Shown here: positions 11,585 through 22,505 of the stretch, piece after piece
Layout: every line of letters begins with the position of its first letter
Position numbering within the stretch: the stretch's first letter is position 1
Assembly: GCF_947179165.1 (NCBI RefSeq)
Contig: NC_077240.1
Coordinates: forward strand, 29,746,001-29,810,000
Direction: 5' to 3'
DNA from: Solanum dulcamara
Lineage: Eukaryota > Streptophyta > Magnoliopsida > Solanales > Solanaceae
DNA length: 64,000 nt
Notes under the pieces: model-generated
Told to the model about the DNA's origin: nothing
What the model saw: only the letters and a program-made list of their open reading frames with translations
Database searches by the model: none
Program-made: the position numbers and the translations under genes

Positions 11585-12877
11585 ATGCCAAATACGAGAA
11601 GTCAAGGCATTTCTTTGATTCCATTCAATTCCCAAATTGAAAGAGCATTACGTAGGATGGCGAACAACAATAATAACAACGAGGGACTCGAACTTGGTGA
11701 TGGCGCAACATGATAATGCACCACAACATCCTCCATAACATCAATCACAGAATGTCCTTAATAATCCACAAGTAGAAATGCAACGTCCTCCACCTAGACA
11801 AAACCCTGAATTTGGCATATGAAACAACTATGGGGTCCATTCTGAGTCCGTTGGAACTACGGGTGCTATTGTGTTAGCTCCATTGCCGCCAAAAACTAAG
11901 TTTAGCATCATAAGCAGGCTGATACAGATGCTTCATAGTAGAGGACTATTTTCAAGATTGCTATCCGAAGATCCACACATTCATCTCCAAAATGTGGCTA
12001 TGTTTTCCAAAGTAGTGTTGGCGGCCCAATCTTAAATATAGATATCATTTGATTTCGCGTTGTTCCATTATCACTTACTGGCGAAGCTTCAATTTGGTTG
12101 TCCGAACTCTCGTACAACTCCATCACAACTTGAGATGAATTACGCATAACATTTATGAAAAAGTATTTCCCATTATCTAAGAAGTTGAAACTAACAGCCA
12201 GAATCAACAATTTCCAATAATTGCTCGGAGAGTTAATTTGTGGAGTTTGGAAGAGCTTTGTAAATTATCTACGAAGCGTGCTAAATCATAGTTTAACAGA
12301 CGATTCACTTCTTGAGCTATTCTACCACGCACTTGATGATAATGGAAAGGCTGTCGTCAACACCATCACTGGCGGAGCATTTTTAGCTAACACTTTCCAA
12401 GAAGTTGCAGTGAGACTTGACCGTGTTACAAAGACCAACAGAGCTTGGAGCACTAGGGACATTAAAACTTCAAAAAGATCTTTTTCTATTCGCACAAATC
12501 AGAATCCCAACTTACAAAACAAAGAGATACTTCAATATCTCACTCAATTAAAAACTGACATCAGGTTGGTAGTCAAAAGCACGGTACAAGAGAAAATTAC
12601 TGCAATCGACCATCAAGGTTGGGCACCAAGTTATGACGATTATGGATATGAGAAAGATGCTTATTATGTAAATGATCAAGTAGAGGGTTTCCAGACTAAC
12701 GCCCAAGCATCCAATCAGGATTCTTGGTGCCAAGGTCAAGGAATTCAAGGTTGTAACTATAACAACTTCAATCGAGAGGGCCATTACAACCGCAACAACA
12801 ACTACAATCATGACGAAAACTACAATTGCGAGAATAATTACAATTGGAATAGATACAATGATCAAAACTGCGGGTAA
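11585..12877 (+). pseudogene. gag: Athila-type gag, broken
   Basis: An ATG at 11585 opens MPNTRSQGISLIPF, an Athila-like gag start, and reaches a stop (TGA) within about 45 codons. The frame resumes in pieces. 12221-12877 encodes the retrotransposon gag core (ELFYHALDDNG, then TITGGAFLANTFQEVAVRLD), followed by an Asn/Tyr-rich tail from about residue 140. I see no intact CCHC knuckle. The part at 11700-12220 reads as gag only in short frames, so frameshifts and stops separate the start from the core. Gag would form the virus-like particle; this copy cannot. Confidence 0.75.
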
Positions 12878-13510
12878 GACAGAGAAGGTGATTGGATAAA
12901 AAGAGATAACAACAATAGCGGTGCATACATCCCTCTTGAATATCGAGATGAGGGATCTAGACTTGCAAGAATCGAAGACATGATGGCTAAAATAATGAAA
13001 AAGTATGACGCAATAGAGGCTAATCTTAAGCAGATACGCAATGATCTTTTCGGAATGAATCAAAAAGTTGAGTCACATTCTACATCCATAAAGCTTAATG
13101 AGCAATAATTGGGGCAGATTTCTTCATCTTTGAACCCACGCCAAAAAGGAACTCTTCCAAGTAATACAATTCAAAATCTAAAGAATGATGGGCAATGTAT
13201 GGTGGTGACCACCTGCAGTGGCATTCAAATAGTTGATCCACCTATTGCAGAACTTGAGGATGATGTGCACGGTGTGGTTGTTAGTGAGGATGAAACAGAA
13301 AGAAAAATCAATAAAGAAGCAGTAGGCGAAGAGTCAAGCACCAAACAGCCTGAAAAAAGTGATGCAAATCATGATGAGAAAGTAGGCTATGCAAAAGACG
13401 CTTCTCCAACTCCAATTTCAATGCCAAAACCTCCTCCTTCTTTTTCTCAAAGAATGAATAAAAAGGCCGAAAATGGAAAGTTTCTTACTTTTATTTACAT
13501 GTTGAAATAA
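12878..13510 (+). pseudogene. gag: Athila-type gag C-terminal region
   Basis: After the stop at 12877 the plus strand stays weakly coding. 13109-13510 is an open frame of 133 residues, rich in Glu, Lys and Pro (residues PTPISMPKPPPSFSQRM near the end). It corresponds to the linker before the protease in Athila polyproteins. No catalytic motif is present. Confidence 0.6.
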
Positions 13511-13516
13511 CTTTCG

Positions 13517-14014
13517 GTGAATGTTCCCTTATTAGAGGTGCTGGAACAAATGCCAGGTTATGCCAAGTTTATGAAGGATCTTATCACAAAGAAGAAAATG
13601 GTAAGCTTTGAGCCGACTAATAACTTGCCTCATTGTAGTGCAATCGCTACTCGCTTCCTTGTGCAAAAGAAAGAAGACCCATGCACATTCACCATACTAT
13701 GTACCATTGGGGTATTCAACTTTGCAAAAGCATTGTACGACTTGGGTGCTAGCATTAACTTTATGCCGCTCGCAGTGGTCCTACAATTAGGCTTGAAAGC
13801 CCCCAAATCGATGTCAATGTGGCTCTTGTTGATAGATCGTACTGTGAAGAAGCCCGTGGGCATTATTTCTGATGTTACAGTGAAGATTGAATCATTCATA
13901 TTCCCTGCTGACTTCGTCATTCTTCACTGCGAAGTAAACTTTGATGTTCCTATCATTCTGGGTATATCATTCTTGGCAACCAAACGTGCTTTGGTAGACA
14001 TAGAAATGGGCTAA
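13517..14014 (+). pseudogene. pol: Athila-type aspartic protease region
   Basis: The open frame has 165 residues. The protease active site DLGASINFMP lies near residue 76, preceded by TILCTIGVFNFAKALY and followed by LQLGL, the usual Athila arrangement. FDVPIILGISFLATKRA near residue 145 is the second conserved protease block (ILG). The retrotransposon protease cuts the gag-pol polyprotein. The frame ends at a stop and is separated from gag by a stop at about 13508. Confidence 0.75.
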
Positions 14015-14098
14015 CTAAAGTCTCGACTACATAATAAAGAGGTGATATTTGATATATGCCGAGCAATGAAGCATCACAATGATCTATGAGTTTTTTCC

Positions 14099-14596
14099 AT
14101 GATTGATGTTGTCGATGATTTACAACCAGAAATACCTATTGAAGAGAGGTTGAGTGTTGAAGCTCTAGCTACCGTCATTATAAACTTTGATAAAGATCAC
14201 ATTGGAGAGAATGATGAGATTGTTTGTATATTAAATGGCCTTGGGACTTTCAATCACGCACCCAAGAGACTCGACTTAGACTTGAAGAATAGAGCAACTC
14301 CACTTGTGAAGCCATCCATCGAGGAACCTCTAACTTTGGAACTCAAAGCACTACTATCTCACTTGCAATATGCATTCTTGGGACCCAACAATATGCTGCC
14401 GGTCATAATAGCTGCCGATTTTCATCAAAAGCAAGTAAAAGCTCTTACATCTATCTCGATGCATTTCAAAAGAGCAATAAGGTGGTCCATAGCTATCATT
14501 GGCATACCACCGGGCATATGTACTCATAAAATCCAACTCATGCCGGATTTAAAATCAAGCATTAAACACCAACGATGTCTCAACCCACCTATATAA
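14099..14596 (+). pseudogene. pol: Athila-type region between protease and reverse transcriptase
   Basis: The open frame has 165 residues. The N-terminal half is an acidic linker. The C-terminal half has ELKALLSHLQYAFLG and AIRWSIAIIGIPPGICTHKI, the conserved approach to the reverse transcriptase in Athila elements. A stop and then the hAT-type MITE at 14662 interrupt the path to the palm domain. Confidence 0.7.
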
Positions 14597-14661
14597 GTGG
14601 TAGTCAAAAAGGAGATCATCAAATGGTTAGATTCTGGAGTTATTTATCCAATCGCAGATAG

Positions 14662-15288
14662 TAGGGTTGTTCACAGTTTTGGTTAAAACCAAAACCAAAC
14701 AAAAAATTTAACCAAATCGAATAAAAAAACCGACATTTGATTTTGTTTGGTTTTAAATTTTAAAAACTGATAATATTTGGTTTGATTATGGTTATAGTAA
14801 AAAATAACCGAATAAATAACTGAACTAAACCGATAATTATATACATAAAATTTATTATTATTTGTATGTATAATATTAGCTTTTTTATAAATAATTAAAG
14901 ATATTTTATACCGTTTAATTATTAATTTAATTTTGATATTATGGATTCTCTAGTTTGTTTAGTTTAAATATGTAATTTTTTCATTTTAATGGACATAGTT
15001 GTTTGTATTTTGGAGCCTCTGTTTGACTTGTTCTTTTAAATCTAAACTGCGTTGCAAGTTTGGTCCACCTGATTTGCCATCAGCATGTCTTTCCCTCAAT
15101 ATGCAGCAAAGTTTGCTCTTGGGGGCCGTGAAGAAAAAATAGCTTCATAAGAAATTTAAAGAACCAAACCGGTGGTTATTATTTTACTTGGGTTGATTAT
15201 GATTTTAGATATTTAAAAACCAATTAAATTGATTTGGTTATGGTTTTAATCAATAACCGACACAAACTGAATCATGAACACACCCCTA
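14662..15288. mobile_element. hAT-type MITE inside the Athila reverse transcriptase gene
   Basis: 627 bp. The ends TAGGGTTGTTCACAGTTT and the inverted AAACTGAATCATGAACACACCCCTA form imperfect terminal inverted repeats with the usual hAT TAGGGGTGTTCA terminus. A perfect 8-bp target duplication GCAGATAG lies at 14654-14661 and 15289-15296. The interior is AT-rich with repeated AACCAAAC/GGTTTTGGTT words and no transposase. Removing it together with one duplication rejoins the Athila reading at ...PIADS/NWVNP..., so the Athila copy was already there. Confidence 0.92.
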
Positions 15289-15296
15289 GCAGATAG

Positions 15297-16132
15297 TAAT
15301 TGGGTAAACCCTGTCCAATGTGTACTGAAAAAGGGTGGTATTACTGTGGTGCCAATTGCAAAGAATGAACTCATTCCAATGAGGCCTTTCACTAATTAGA
15401 AAGTGTGTATGAATTATCGCAAGCTCAACTCATGGATTGAAAAATATCACTTTTCAATGCCTTTCATGGATCAGATGTTCGACAGTCTCACTATCAAAGG
15501 TTGATACTATTTTCTTGATGGATATTCAGGCTACAATCAGTTATCTATAGCACTAGAAGACCAAGAGAAGACCACTTTTACATGCCTATATGGGACATTT
15601 TCCTTCAAAAGGATGCCATTCAGATTGTGTAATGCATCGACGAACTTGCAACATTGTATGATGTCTATATTTTTGAATGTGATGGAAGATACAATTGAGG
15701 TTTTCATGGATGATTTTTCAGTGGTTGGTGACTCATTCGAGGATTGCTTGGCTCATCTCCAAGATGTACTAAAAAAGTGTAAAGATTGCAACCTTGTGCT
15801 AAATTGGGAGAAGTATCACTTTATGGTGAAAGAGGGCATAATGCTAGGTCACAAGATTTAAAACGAAGGCATTGATGTAGATTGAGAAAAGATTGAGGTA
15901 ATTGCAAAGTTACCTCCTCCCATCACCGTCAAAGGTATTCAAAACTTTTTGGGACACATCAAATTCTATTGTCGCTTCATCAAGGACTTCTCCAAAACAA
16001 CTCATCCTTTATACAAACTACTTGATAAGGAGACAAAATTTGTTTTTTGATGAAGCCTATCTAAAAGCGTTCGAAGAGTTAAAGAAAATGTTAGTATCGA
16101 CTCTTATCATCATTGCACCGGATTGGGAGTAG
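15297..16132 (+). pseudogene. pol: Athila-type reverse transcriptase, broken
   Basis: The reverse transcriptase follows the MITE. ELIPMRPFTN is followed by TAG where Trp is usual, then KVCMNYRKLNSW and DGYSGYNQ. The catalytic FMDDFSVVGDS is in 15613-15861, and GHIKFYCRFIKDFSK near 15950 is the connection region. Further stops occur after GHKI (15859) and near 15884. The fingers and palm motifs are all recognisable but there is no continuous frame. Confidence 0.8.
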
Positions 16133-16144
16133 CCCTTTGAAGTC

Positions 16145-17880
16145 ATGTGTGATCTAAGTAGAGTATCACTTGGCGTAGTATTGGGAAAAAGGCGTGAGAA
16201 GAGTTTACATCCAATATACTATGCTATAAAAGCCCTTAATATTGCTCAAAGAAACTACACTGTGATCGAACAAGAGTTGCTTGCCGTTGTGTTCGCTTTT
16301 GAGAAGTTTAGATCTTACTTGTTGGGTACCAAAGTCATTGTACACACCGACCATACTGCATTGAGATATCTCATGGAAAAAAAGGATGCCAAGCCAAGAC
16401 TTATTCATTGGGTATTGCTGTTACAAGAGTTCGACTTTAAAGTGAAAGACCGAAAAGGGACAAAAAACCAAATTACGGACCATCTCGCTAGGATTGAAGA
16501 AGAGGCATTGTTAAAGTTAGAAGATAAAGTTGAGATAAATGACACCTTTCAAGATGAACAAGTATTGGCAGCACCACATGACTTAATTCCATGGTTTGCC
16601 GATGTTGTCAACTATTTGGTTAGTGATATAGTGCCATCCAATTTAAATGTTCACCAATGCCGCAAGTTCATGTCCGATGTGAAGTTTTTTTTGGAAGAAC
16701 TATACTTATTCCGTGTTTGTGCAGGTGAGATTATTCATCATTGTGTACCTAAAGTAGAGATAATGAGTATTTTAGAAGCATGGCATTCATCGCCTATTGA
16801 AGACCATCATAGTATTATCCGGACAACCTACAAGATCCTACAATATGGGTACTACTACCCAACAATTCATCAAGATGCTCATGATTTCGCCAAGTTTTGT
16901 GATCATTGTCAAAGGGAAGGAGGAATTTCAAGGAAACATGAGCTCCCACTCACTCCTATTCTAGTCATTGAATTGTTCGATATATGGGGAATTTACTTCA
17001 TGGGACCTTTTGTGAGTTTAAGTAGAATAAAATACATCTTCATTGCGGTTGACTACGTGTATAAATAGGTTAAAACTATTGCACTTCCCAACAATGAAGC
17101 AAAAAGTGTCACCGCCTTCCTCAAGCGTAACATCTTCTCAAGAGTTGGTACACCAAAGGCAATAATCAGTGATAAAGGTTCCCAATTTTGCAATCAATTT
17201 TTCAAAGCGTTACTTGAAAAGTATAGGGTTCGACATAGTATAGCAACTCCCTATCATCCAAAAACTAGTGGAAATGTTGAGGTCTTAAATCATGAAATCA
17301 AGCATGTACTTGCAAAGACGGTGAGCGCAAATAGAAAGGATTGGTCAAGGAAGCTTGATGACACATTGACACTTTATGGTCTTACCGCACTGCATTCAAA
17401 ATGCCCATAAGTATGTCGCCTTATCAACTTGTCTTTGGGAAATCTTTTTATCTGCCTGTAGAGTTGGAACACAAAGCTATCTGGGCATTGAACAAATTAA
17501 ACATGGATTGGGATTCCATATCAAAGCAAAGGATGAATCAAATAAACTAGCTTGATGAGTTTCGCCTAAATGCATATGAGAGTTCAACCTTGTTCAAAGA
17601 AAGAATGAAAAAATACCACGATCAAAAGATTGAAAAGCAAATATTTGCGCCCGGAGACTTGATCTTTCTTTTCAACTCAATGATGCGTTTATTTCTTGGC
17701 AAACTCAAGTCAAAATGGTTGGGACCCCTTAGAGTGAGTCAAATCTTCCCACATGGTATGGTCGTGCAAGAAAAGAAGGATGATATGAAGTTCAAAGTTA
17801 ATGGTCAACGAATCAAAGCATATATGGGCATAAAGGATGAAATCAAAACCGTGAAAGCATGGAAGCTTAGTGAAGTCTGA
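16145..17880 (+). pseudogene. pol: Athila-type RNase H and integrase, broken
   Basis: 16145-17068 is the longest open piece (307 residues). RNase H occupies residues 1-120 ([43 protein letters not shown]). The integrase zinc motif follows: H...HH in the [13 protein letters not shown] stretch, then CDHCQR, then [12 protein letters not shown], the first catalytic Asp region in which Asp is replaced by Tyr (usual GIDFMGPF). After a stop at about 17066 the frame continues as AIISDKGSQFC (second Asp) and TSGNVEVLNHE (the Glu). Stops accumulate after 17410, and 17590-17880 is the C-terminal tail (PGDLIFLFNS, KLKSKWLGPLRV). It is dead as an enzyme. Confidence 0.8.
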
Positions 17881-20168
17881 GTAACTAAGCATATCTACGT
17901 CATGCTGCGACGTTAAATCAAGCGCTACTTGGGAGGCAACCCAATTTACTTTGTATTCATTTAGTCTTTATTTTTTATCTTTTTCTATTTTCACTTGATA
18001 GTTTTTAGGATATCATAGACTTTGTTAGGGTCCATATCAAATTATAGTCACAAATAAAAAGCATAAAAAATAGGCCAAAGGTTGAGCACCTGCCCATGCC
18101 GAATTGAAAATACTAGAAACTGAAAAGGACTTAGAAAGACATATGATTCATTTTTATGGGCCGTAGAAACTTCTATGGCTCATAAACCTAATTTTTCAAA
18201 CTCCAGATGCAAAACATGAAAGTAGCTTTAAGTCTACGAGTGTTCTCTACAACCCGTAGAACATTGTACGACTGTAGCCCATACTTATGGACTCCAGGAT
18301 GTTTTCTTTCCTTTGAGACAATCTACGACGCAAGTCTATGACCCATAATAATTGTTACGAGTTGTAGCTTGCCTTTTTCATGGACTTAGTAAGTTAAACA
18401 CCCGACCCGATCCGTGAATACATCAAATAAAAGATCCAAAGTTTAAAACTCATTATTCTCAAAAACTTATAACATATCACTGTTCACCTTTCCTTTCACA
18501 CAAAAAACTTCTCCAATTCCCACCCTTGCCAAAACTATGCAAACCCCATCATCAATCCACACCTATGGTCCTGGATGCCACCATATAGACTTCGGCGCTT
18601 AGGTGCCAAAGGTTCTTTCCTTTTCTCCTCTTATTTTGTTTTTACTTTTTATTGTATTGTATTGAGTACAATGCAAAGCTTTTCAAGTAGGGTGGAGTGG
18701 TTATGAATGAATGCACGAGTATTTAGGCAAAGTCTGAGTACCCTAAACACTCGACTAAATCCTTGGAATTTTTTTACCTATGTTCGTTTTCCTTATATGA
18801 TCTTTTTAATTTATGTTGAACCGGCATGTTTAATATGTAAATGTGAAATAGGAGTAGGGATCTATGGCATGATGGCTAGAAGGTTTTAAACGAAAACAAA
18901 TAGACCCCTCTGAAATTTACTTGAATTGTTGTGACTGTTTCTTTGACATATCGACTATGTAGGATCTTTGTGTGACATGATGTAAAATGATAGGATAACA
19001 CATGACTTAGACTAAAACATGAACCAAAGATTGATGATTGACAATGAAACTTGTTGGCAAGTATGTGTGAGGTATTTATGTGTTCGGACTATTTGTGCCA
19101 ATCTAGAACTTGCCCCATTGGTCGTACTATGATGATTGAACTGTTGACTAGGAAAGGATCATAGGTCATTTTTGACTTAGTCCACCTAGCCTTAAAAGAA
19201 CCAAACAAACATTGTTTTACCCTTTTAACCAAAAGATATAAACTTCTAAAAGATCTTTTTAATCAAATAAACACATGTTTCAAATGTCCCTAGTCCAAAT
19301 TATAATCCCTTATTTTGGACCTGGTACCTCTTAGGATATTAGTGCACCTCAACTCAGGTCAAACACCTAAGTTGAGGGTGGCTATTGTGAGAGGAAAGCG
19401 AGAAGAGAAGGGGTATGAGAAAAGAAAAATAAAAGAAAGAAAAGGTTTAAAAAAGTGATGTGTGAAAAGGAAGAAAAATAAGGTTGGATAAGATGAATAA
19501 ATGGGTTAGAAAGAGTTAGCAAAGAGAAGTACAATGCATAAAAAAATATTATAAAACAAACAAACAAAAGCCACACCTAAGGCAAAAGTAACAAGAGAAG
19601 AAAAAGAGTGAAACAAAGTGTGGGTTGTAAAAGGTGGACTCAAAGTTGATGTAGTGCTTGAGGAGGGCCGAAAGTCACTAAAATATAAATGTACCACACT
19701 TTCCCCTAAGCCTACGTTATAAGCCACAAAAGTCCTATAGTGATCCAAGTTTAGCGGTTGAAGAGTCTAAGTATTGAAAATAAGGGCAAGCATATGGTAT
19801 TGTGAATGAAAGTCTGAATCTTTTTTGTGAGTGTGAGTGTTTTTCCAAGTCTCTGAATTTAAAGAAAAAATTTCAAATTATGAGTAAAAAAAGGACTTCT
19901 TTTCAGTGAGGATACAAGTGGCATTGTCTAAATAGTCATAAAAATGGTTAATGTTGTTTATGGCATGTTAATTTCTCTATTGGTGCTGAAGTGTCTAGCA
20001 TCGATCCACATATGTTAGTTTGATTTGAAATAATGGTTGCAATAGTATCATTAATGGAAATTGGAAAGGGTTGGGAGTTAATAGCCTATGATTGCAGACA
20101 TTCTTAATCTTGTTTTGCATTGTGTTGTTGTAGTATAGTAGTGTCGCTTGAGGAAAGCCAACCATTTT
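17881..20168 (+). other. Athila-type 3' non-coding region
   Basis: About 2.3 kb has no convincing ORF on the plus strand. Words like GGCCGTAGAA, CTACGAGTG and ACGAGTTGTAG at 18160-18370 repeat the palindromic vocabulary of the LTR U3. A purine-rich GA tract lies at 19385-19480. AAGTTGAGGGTG occurs at 19369-19380, identical to the polypurine tract at 20169-20180. Confidence 0.6.
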
Positions 20169-20181
20169 AAGTTGAGGGTGT
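20169..20181 (+). other. Polypurine tract of the Athila-type element
   Basis: AAGTTGAGGGTG directly abuts the 3' LTR start TGATGTACCG (20182), as expected for the plus-strand primer of reverse transcription. Confidence 0.7.
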
Positions 20182-21397
20182 TGATGTACCGTGGATTTAC
20201 GGTACTTTTAATGCTTCAAAACTTAAGAATATGCATGTCTTTTAAGCATTTGTTAGCATATTTGATGTTACTTGTGCTTATTTTGCAGGAAACTAAGTCA
20301 GAGATTTGGTTGAGGAATCAGAGCACTGAAGGACGGTATTTTTGGATTTTACGGGCTCATCCTACAATTTTTCATTAGTTATACGGGTCGTAGGTATCAA
20401 TTGTCAAAAGATAGGATAAAAATAAAAGTTGAATTGAAGACCACAATTAAAGTGAACGACTCGTTCTTAGGTTTACGGGTCGTCAAAGCAGCAGTGAATG
20501 AATAAAGGTAAAGTGAAGAAGACGAGTAAGTTCTACGGCTCGTCTAAGTTCCTACGAGTCATAGAACTCACTCGTAACTTATAGTTACAGGTGATGAAGA
20601 GAGGGCAGTGTCTACGACCCCATTTAATGAACCGTCTTCAGTGTTACGAGCCGTAGAGAATAGTCATAAGGAAGAAGAATCCTCAGTGCGAAGTGAAGGA
20701 CTACGAGCTGGGTCTACAACTTGCCTAAGTTGTTACGATCCGTAGAAGCGAGCCGTAGACCCAAACCGACTTTTAGTTTTCTATGGTTTCCAAATCCATA
20801 TTTATTTAGGATTTTTTGTCTATAAATACACTTCTTAGGCTTAGATTACTTTATGCACGTTTTTGGGTTTGAGAATATAGCTTAAACTACTTTTGAACTT
20901 TTATTTTTGAATTCGGGTTTTTTATCGATATTTTACATTCAGATTTTATTGAAGATTTTTGGATTTTCATAATTCTCATTGTAATTTTATGATTTTTTTT
21001 AACCTGAATATTATTGATTGTGAACACTTAGTTATGAGTAGCTAATTCCACAACTAGGGTTGTGGGAACCATAAAAAATTCACGATGTAGAACTTAATAA
21101 AAAGTAATTCTTGAATAGTGTGCATGCATGTATTGTTTTTCTCTTCATTTTGATTGCTTTTAATAGTGACCAATATTAGAACTCGCCTTATCCTTACTTT
21201 CCAGATCAAAGAGGTAACGAATGGGAAAAGGGATTAAACAACGATGTTTGAGGCTAATTATCCTTATCTAATTAGCTTGAACAAATCAAGGGATAGCTAA
21301 ATTTGGAATTATTAGTAAGGATTAGTAAAGCATACAATCGTAGACGGATCAAGTTGCATAGTGAAATTTACTTATTTGCCGAATCAAGGACTTATGT
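20182..21397 (+). repeat. 3' LTR of the Athila-type element, truncated
   Basis: It aligns with 9858-11096 of the 5' LTR, including the TATA box (20821-20828) and the palindromic U3 words, with small indels. It stops abruptly after GACTTATGTG; the last 350 bp of the LTR are missing. The adjoining sequence belongs to E. Confidence 0.85.
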
Positions 21398-21809
21398 GGT
21401 GTCACTAGAGTATTCCGTAACCACTCCAGATCCATCTCCCTCAACTTGGTCTCATAGACAGCATTAGAGGCTTCAGGTACCTCTAGTACATCATTAATGT
21501 AGTGGGGACTCAGTGGGATATACATTCCTCGAATACGGATGGTGGGGTGGGGATCGTCCCAACACTCTGAGAGTATGGCGTAGAAATCTCTCACCCAGCC
21601 GGTGCTATGGAGAGAGGGGATTCAGTCAAGGGGCCCCACCCAAACTCCTTTAGCCTAGCATGGAAAGTAGGTATCTTATCCGCCACTCCCATTATATAGA
21701 AACTCCTCTCGAGTAGGAATTTATTATTTTGAAAGTCGTGATACCTCTCCTGGGTGGTGGCATAAGGGAAGCGGATGAAGGAGAGGTTGGCATCGTCGTT
21801 GTGGGACAT
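21398..21809 (-). pseudogene. Plant transposon protein-like ORF (PF20167 type), frameshifted fragment, antisense to E
   Basis: On the minus strand an ATG at 21809 opens a frame with FLLERSFYIMGVADKI and FGWGPLTESP. The frame ends at a TGA (21591-21593) that overlaps the start of a second frame reading VRDFYAILSE, then IRIRGMYIPLSPHYINDVL. The pattern W..(L)VR.FYA.L...VRG..V..S...IN..L is that of the family Pfam calls putative plant transposon protein. A single missing G at the junction explains the frame change. The fragment ends at the truncated Athila LTR at 21397; the ORF as read runs 48 bases into that LTR by chance. Its function is not established in any family I know, and it lies on the strand opposite to E. 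Confidence 0.6.
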
Positions 21810-22505
21810 AATGTTGTACTTGTAGATTTCATGACATTTCAGTTAGAACTCCATAAAGTAGTTGTAAATACAGAGGTTAGGGGGAAAAAGGGGAGGAAAA
21901 TACCCAAAAGGCGAGGCCACTGCCTAGCGAAATTCCGCTAGAGTAGAAGGATCTCGCCAGAGCGTGATGAAGGCCGCCAGAGCGCGGTTCATCTGAGAAG
22001 AACACCAAGCGCGTTCCTGGTACCTCCCTACCCTTAAATCACTTATTTCTTCAAACAATTTACAGATTGTACTCCTAAGTGTCCTAATACACTTATTTAC
22101 AAAAGAATTTGGTTTAAAAACTTCAAATAGTTGGTATAATCAAGGTTTGGGCCAAAAAGATCCTTTCAACTTTCTCCCCCATTTTCTAAACCGATTTGGG
22201 TGAAATCCATTGCTAACCTTACGCCCAAGACGTTGTGAAGACATTGTGGACGAAATGAGAGGGTCCATACTATATTAATATACCCATACAAGCAATGTAA
22301 TTCAAAAAGGGTTGAAAAACTATTCTATGGGCCTTTGATTCTATTGATTCTTAGCATGTTATCATTAGAATGTAAATAGTAGCATAAATCTAAAGTTATG
22401 GATAAGATTCTTACAGTAGAGTAGACGATCAGAGTGAGGAGTTTGAGAGTGTTATGGGGAAGTTTGAGTGAGGGAATATGAGGAATGGGGAGAAACCATT
22501 CTTCT
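21810..22505. other. Internal region of element E between the nested elements
   Basis: No recognised gene. GC-rich palindromic words recur (CCGCTAGAGTAGAAGG at about 21936, CGCCAGAGCGTG at 21954, GCCGCCAGAGCGCGG at about 21972), matching those in the E LTRs and supporting assignment to E. The last five bases CTTCT (22501-22505) are the target duplication of the Tekay-type element. Confidence 0.55.

Larger units (their letters stand above)
9858..21397 (+). mobile_element. Athila-type Ty3/gypsy retrotransposon, decayed, inserted in E
   Basis: The 5' LTR is 9858-11447, the primer-binding site for tRNA-Asp is at 11453, broken gag-pol runs 11585-17880, a long non-coding 3' region follows, and the 3' LTR (20182-21397) has lost its last 350 bp or so. 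The Asp-type primer site, the FMDDFSV catalytic box of the reverse transcriptase, the DLGAS protease site and the long 3' spacer are features of the Athila clade. No env-like ORF is recognisable in the 3' region. The missing LTR end means target duplications cannot be tested; the 5 bases before the element are TCTAA. Confidence 0.85.

Noticed and set aside
12548..13063. 171-residue hydrophobic minus-strand ORF
   Set aside because: It is the shadow of the Asn/Tyr-rich Athila gag on the other strand; hydrophobicity follows from complementing AAY/TAY codons.
17881..20168. env-like gene of an Athila element
   Set aside because: No plus-strand frame of useful length, no signal peptide and no membrane segment in the expected place.
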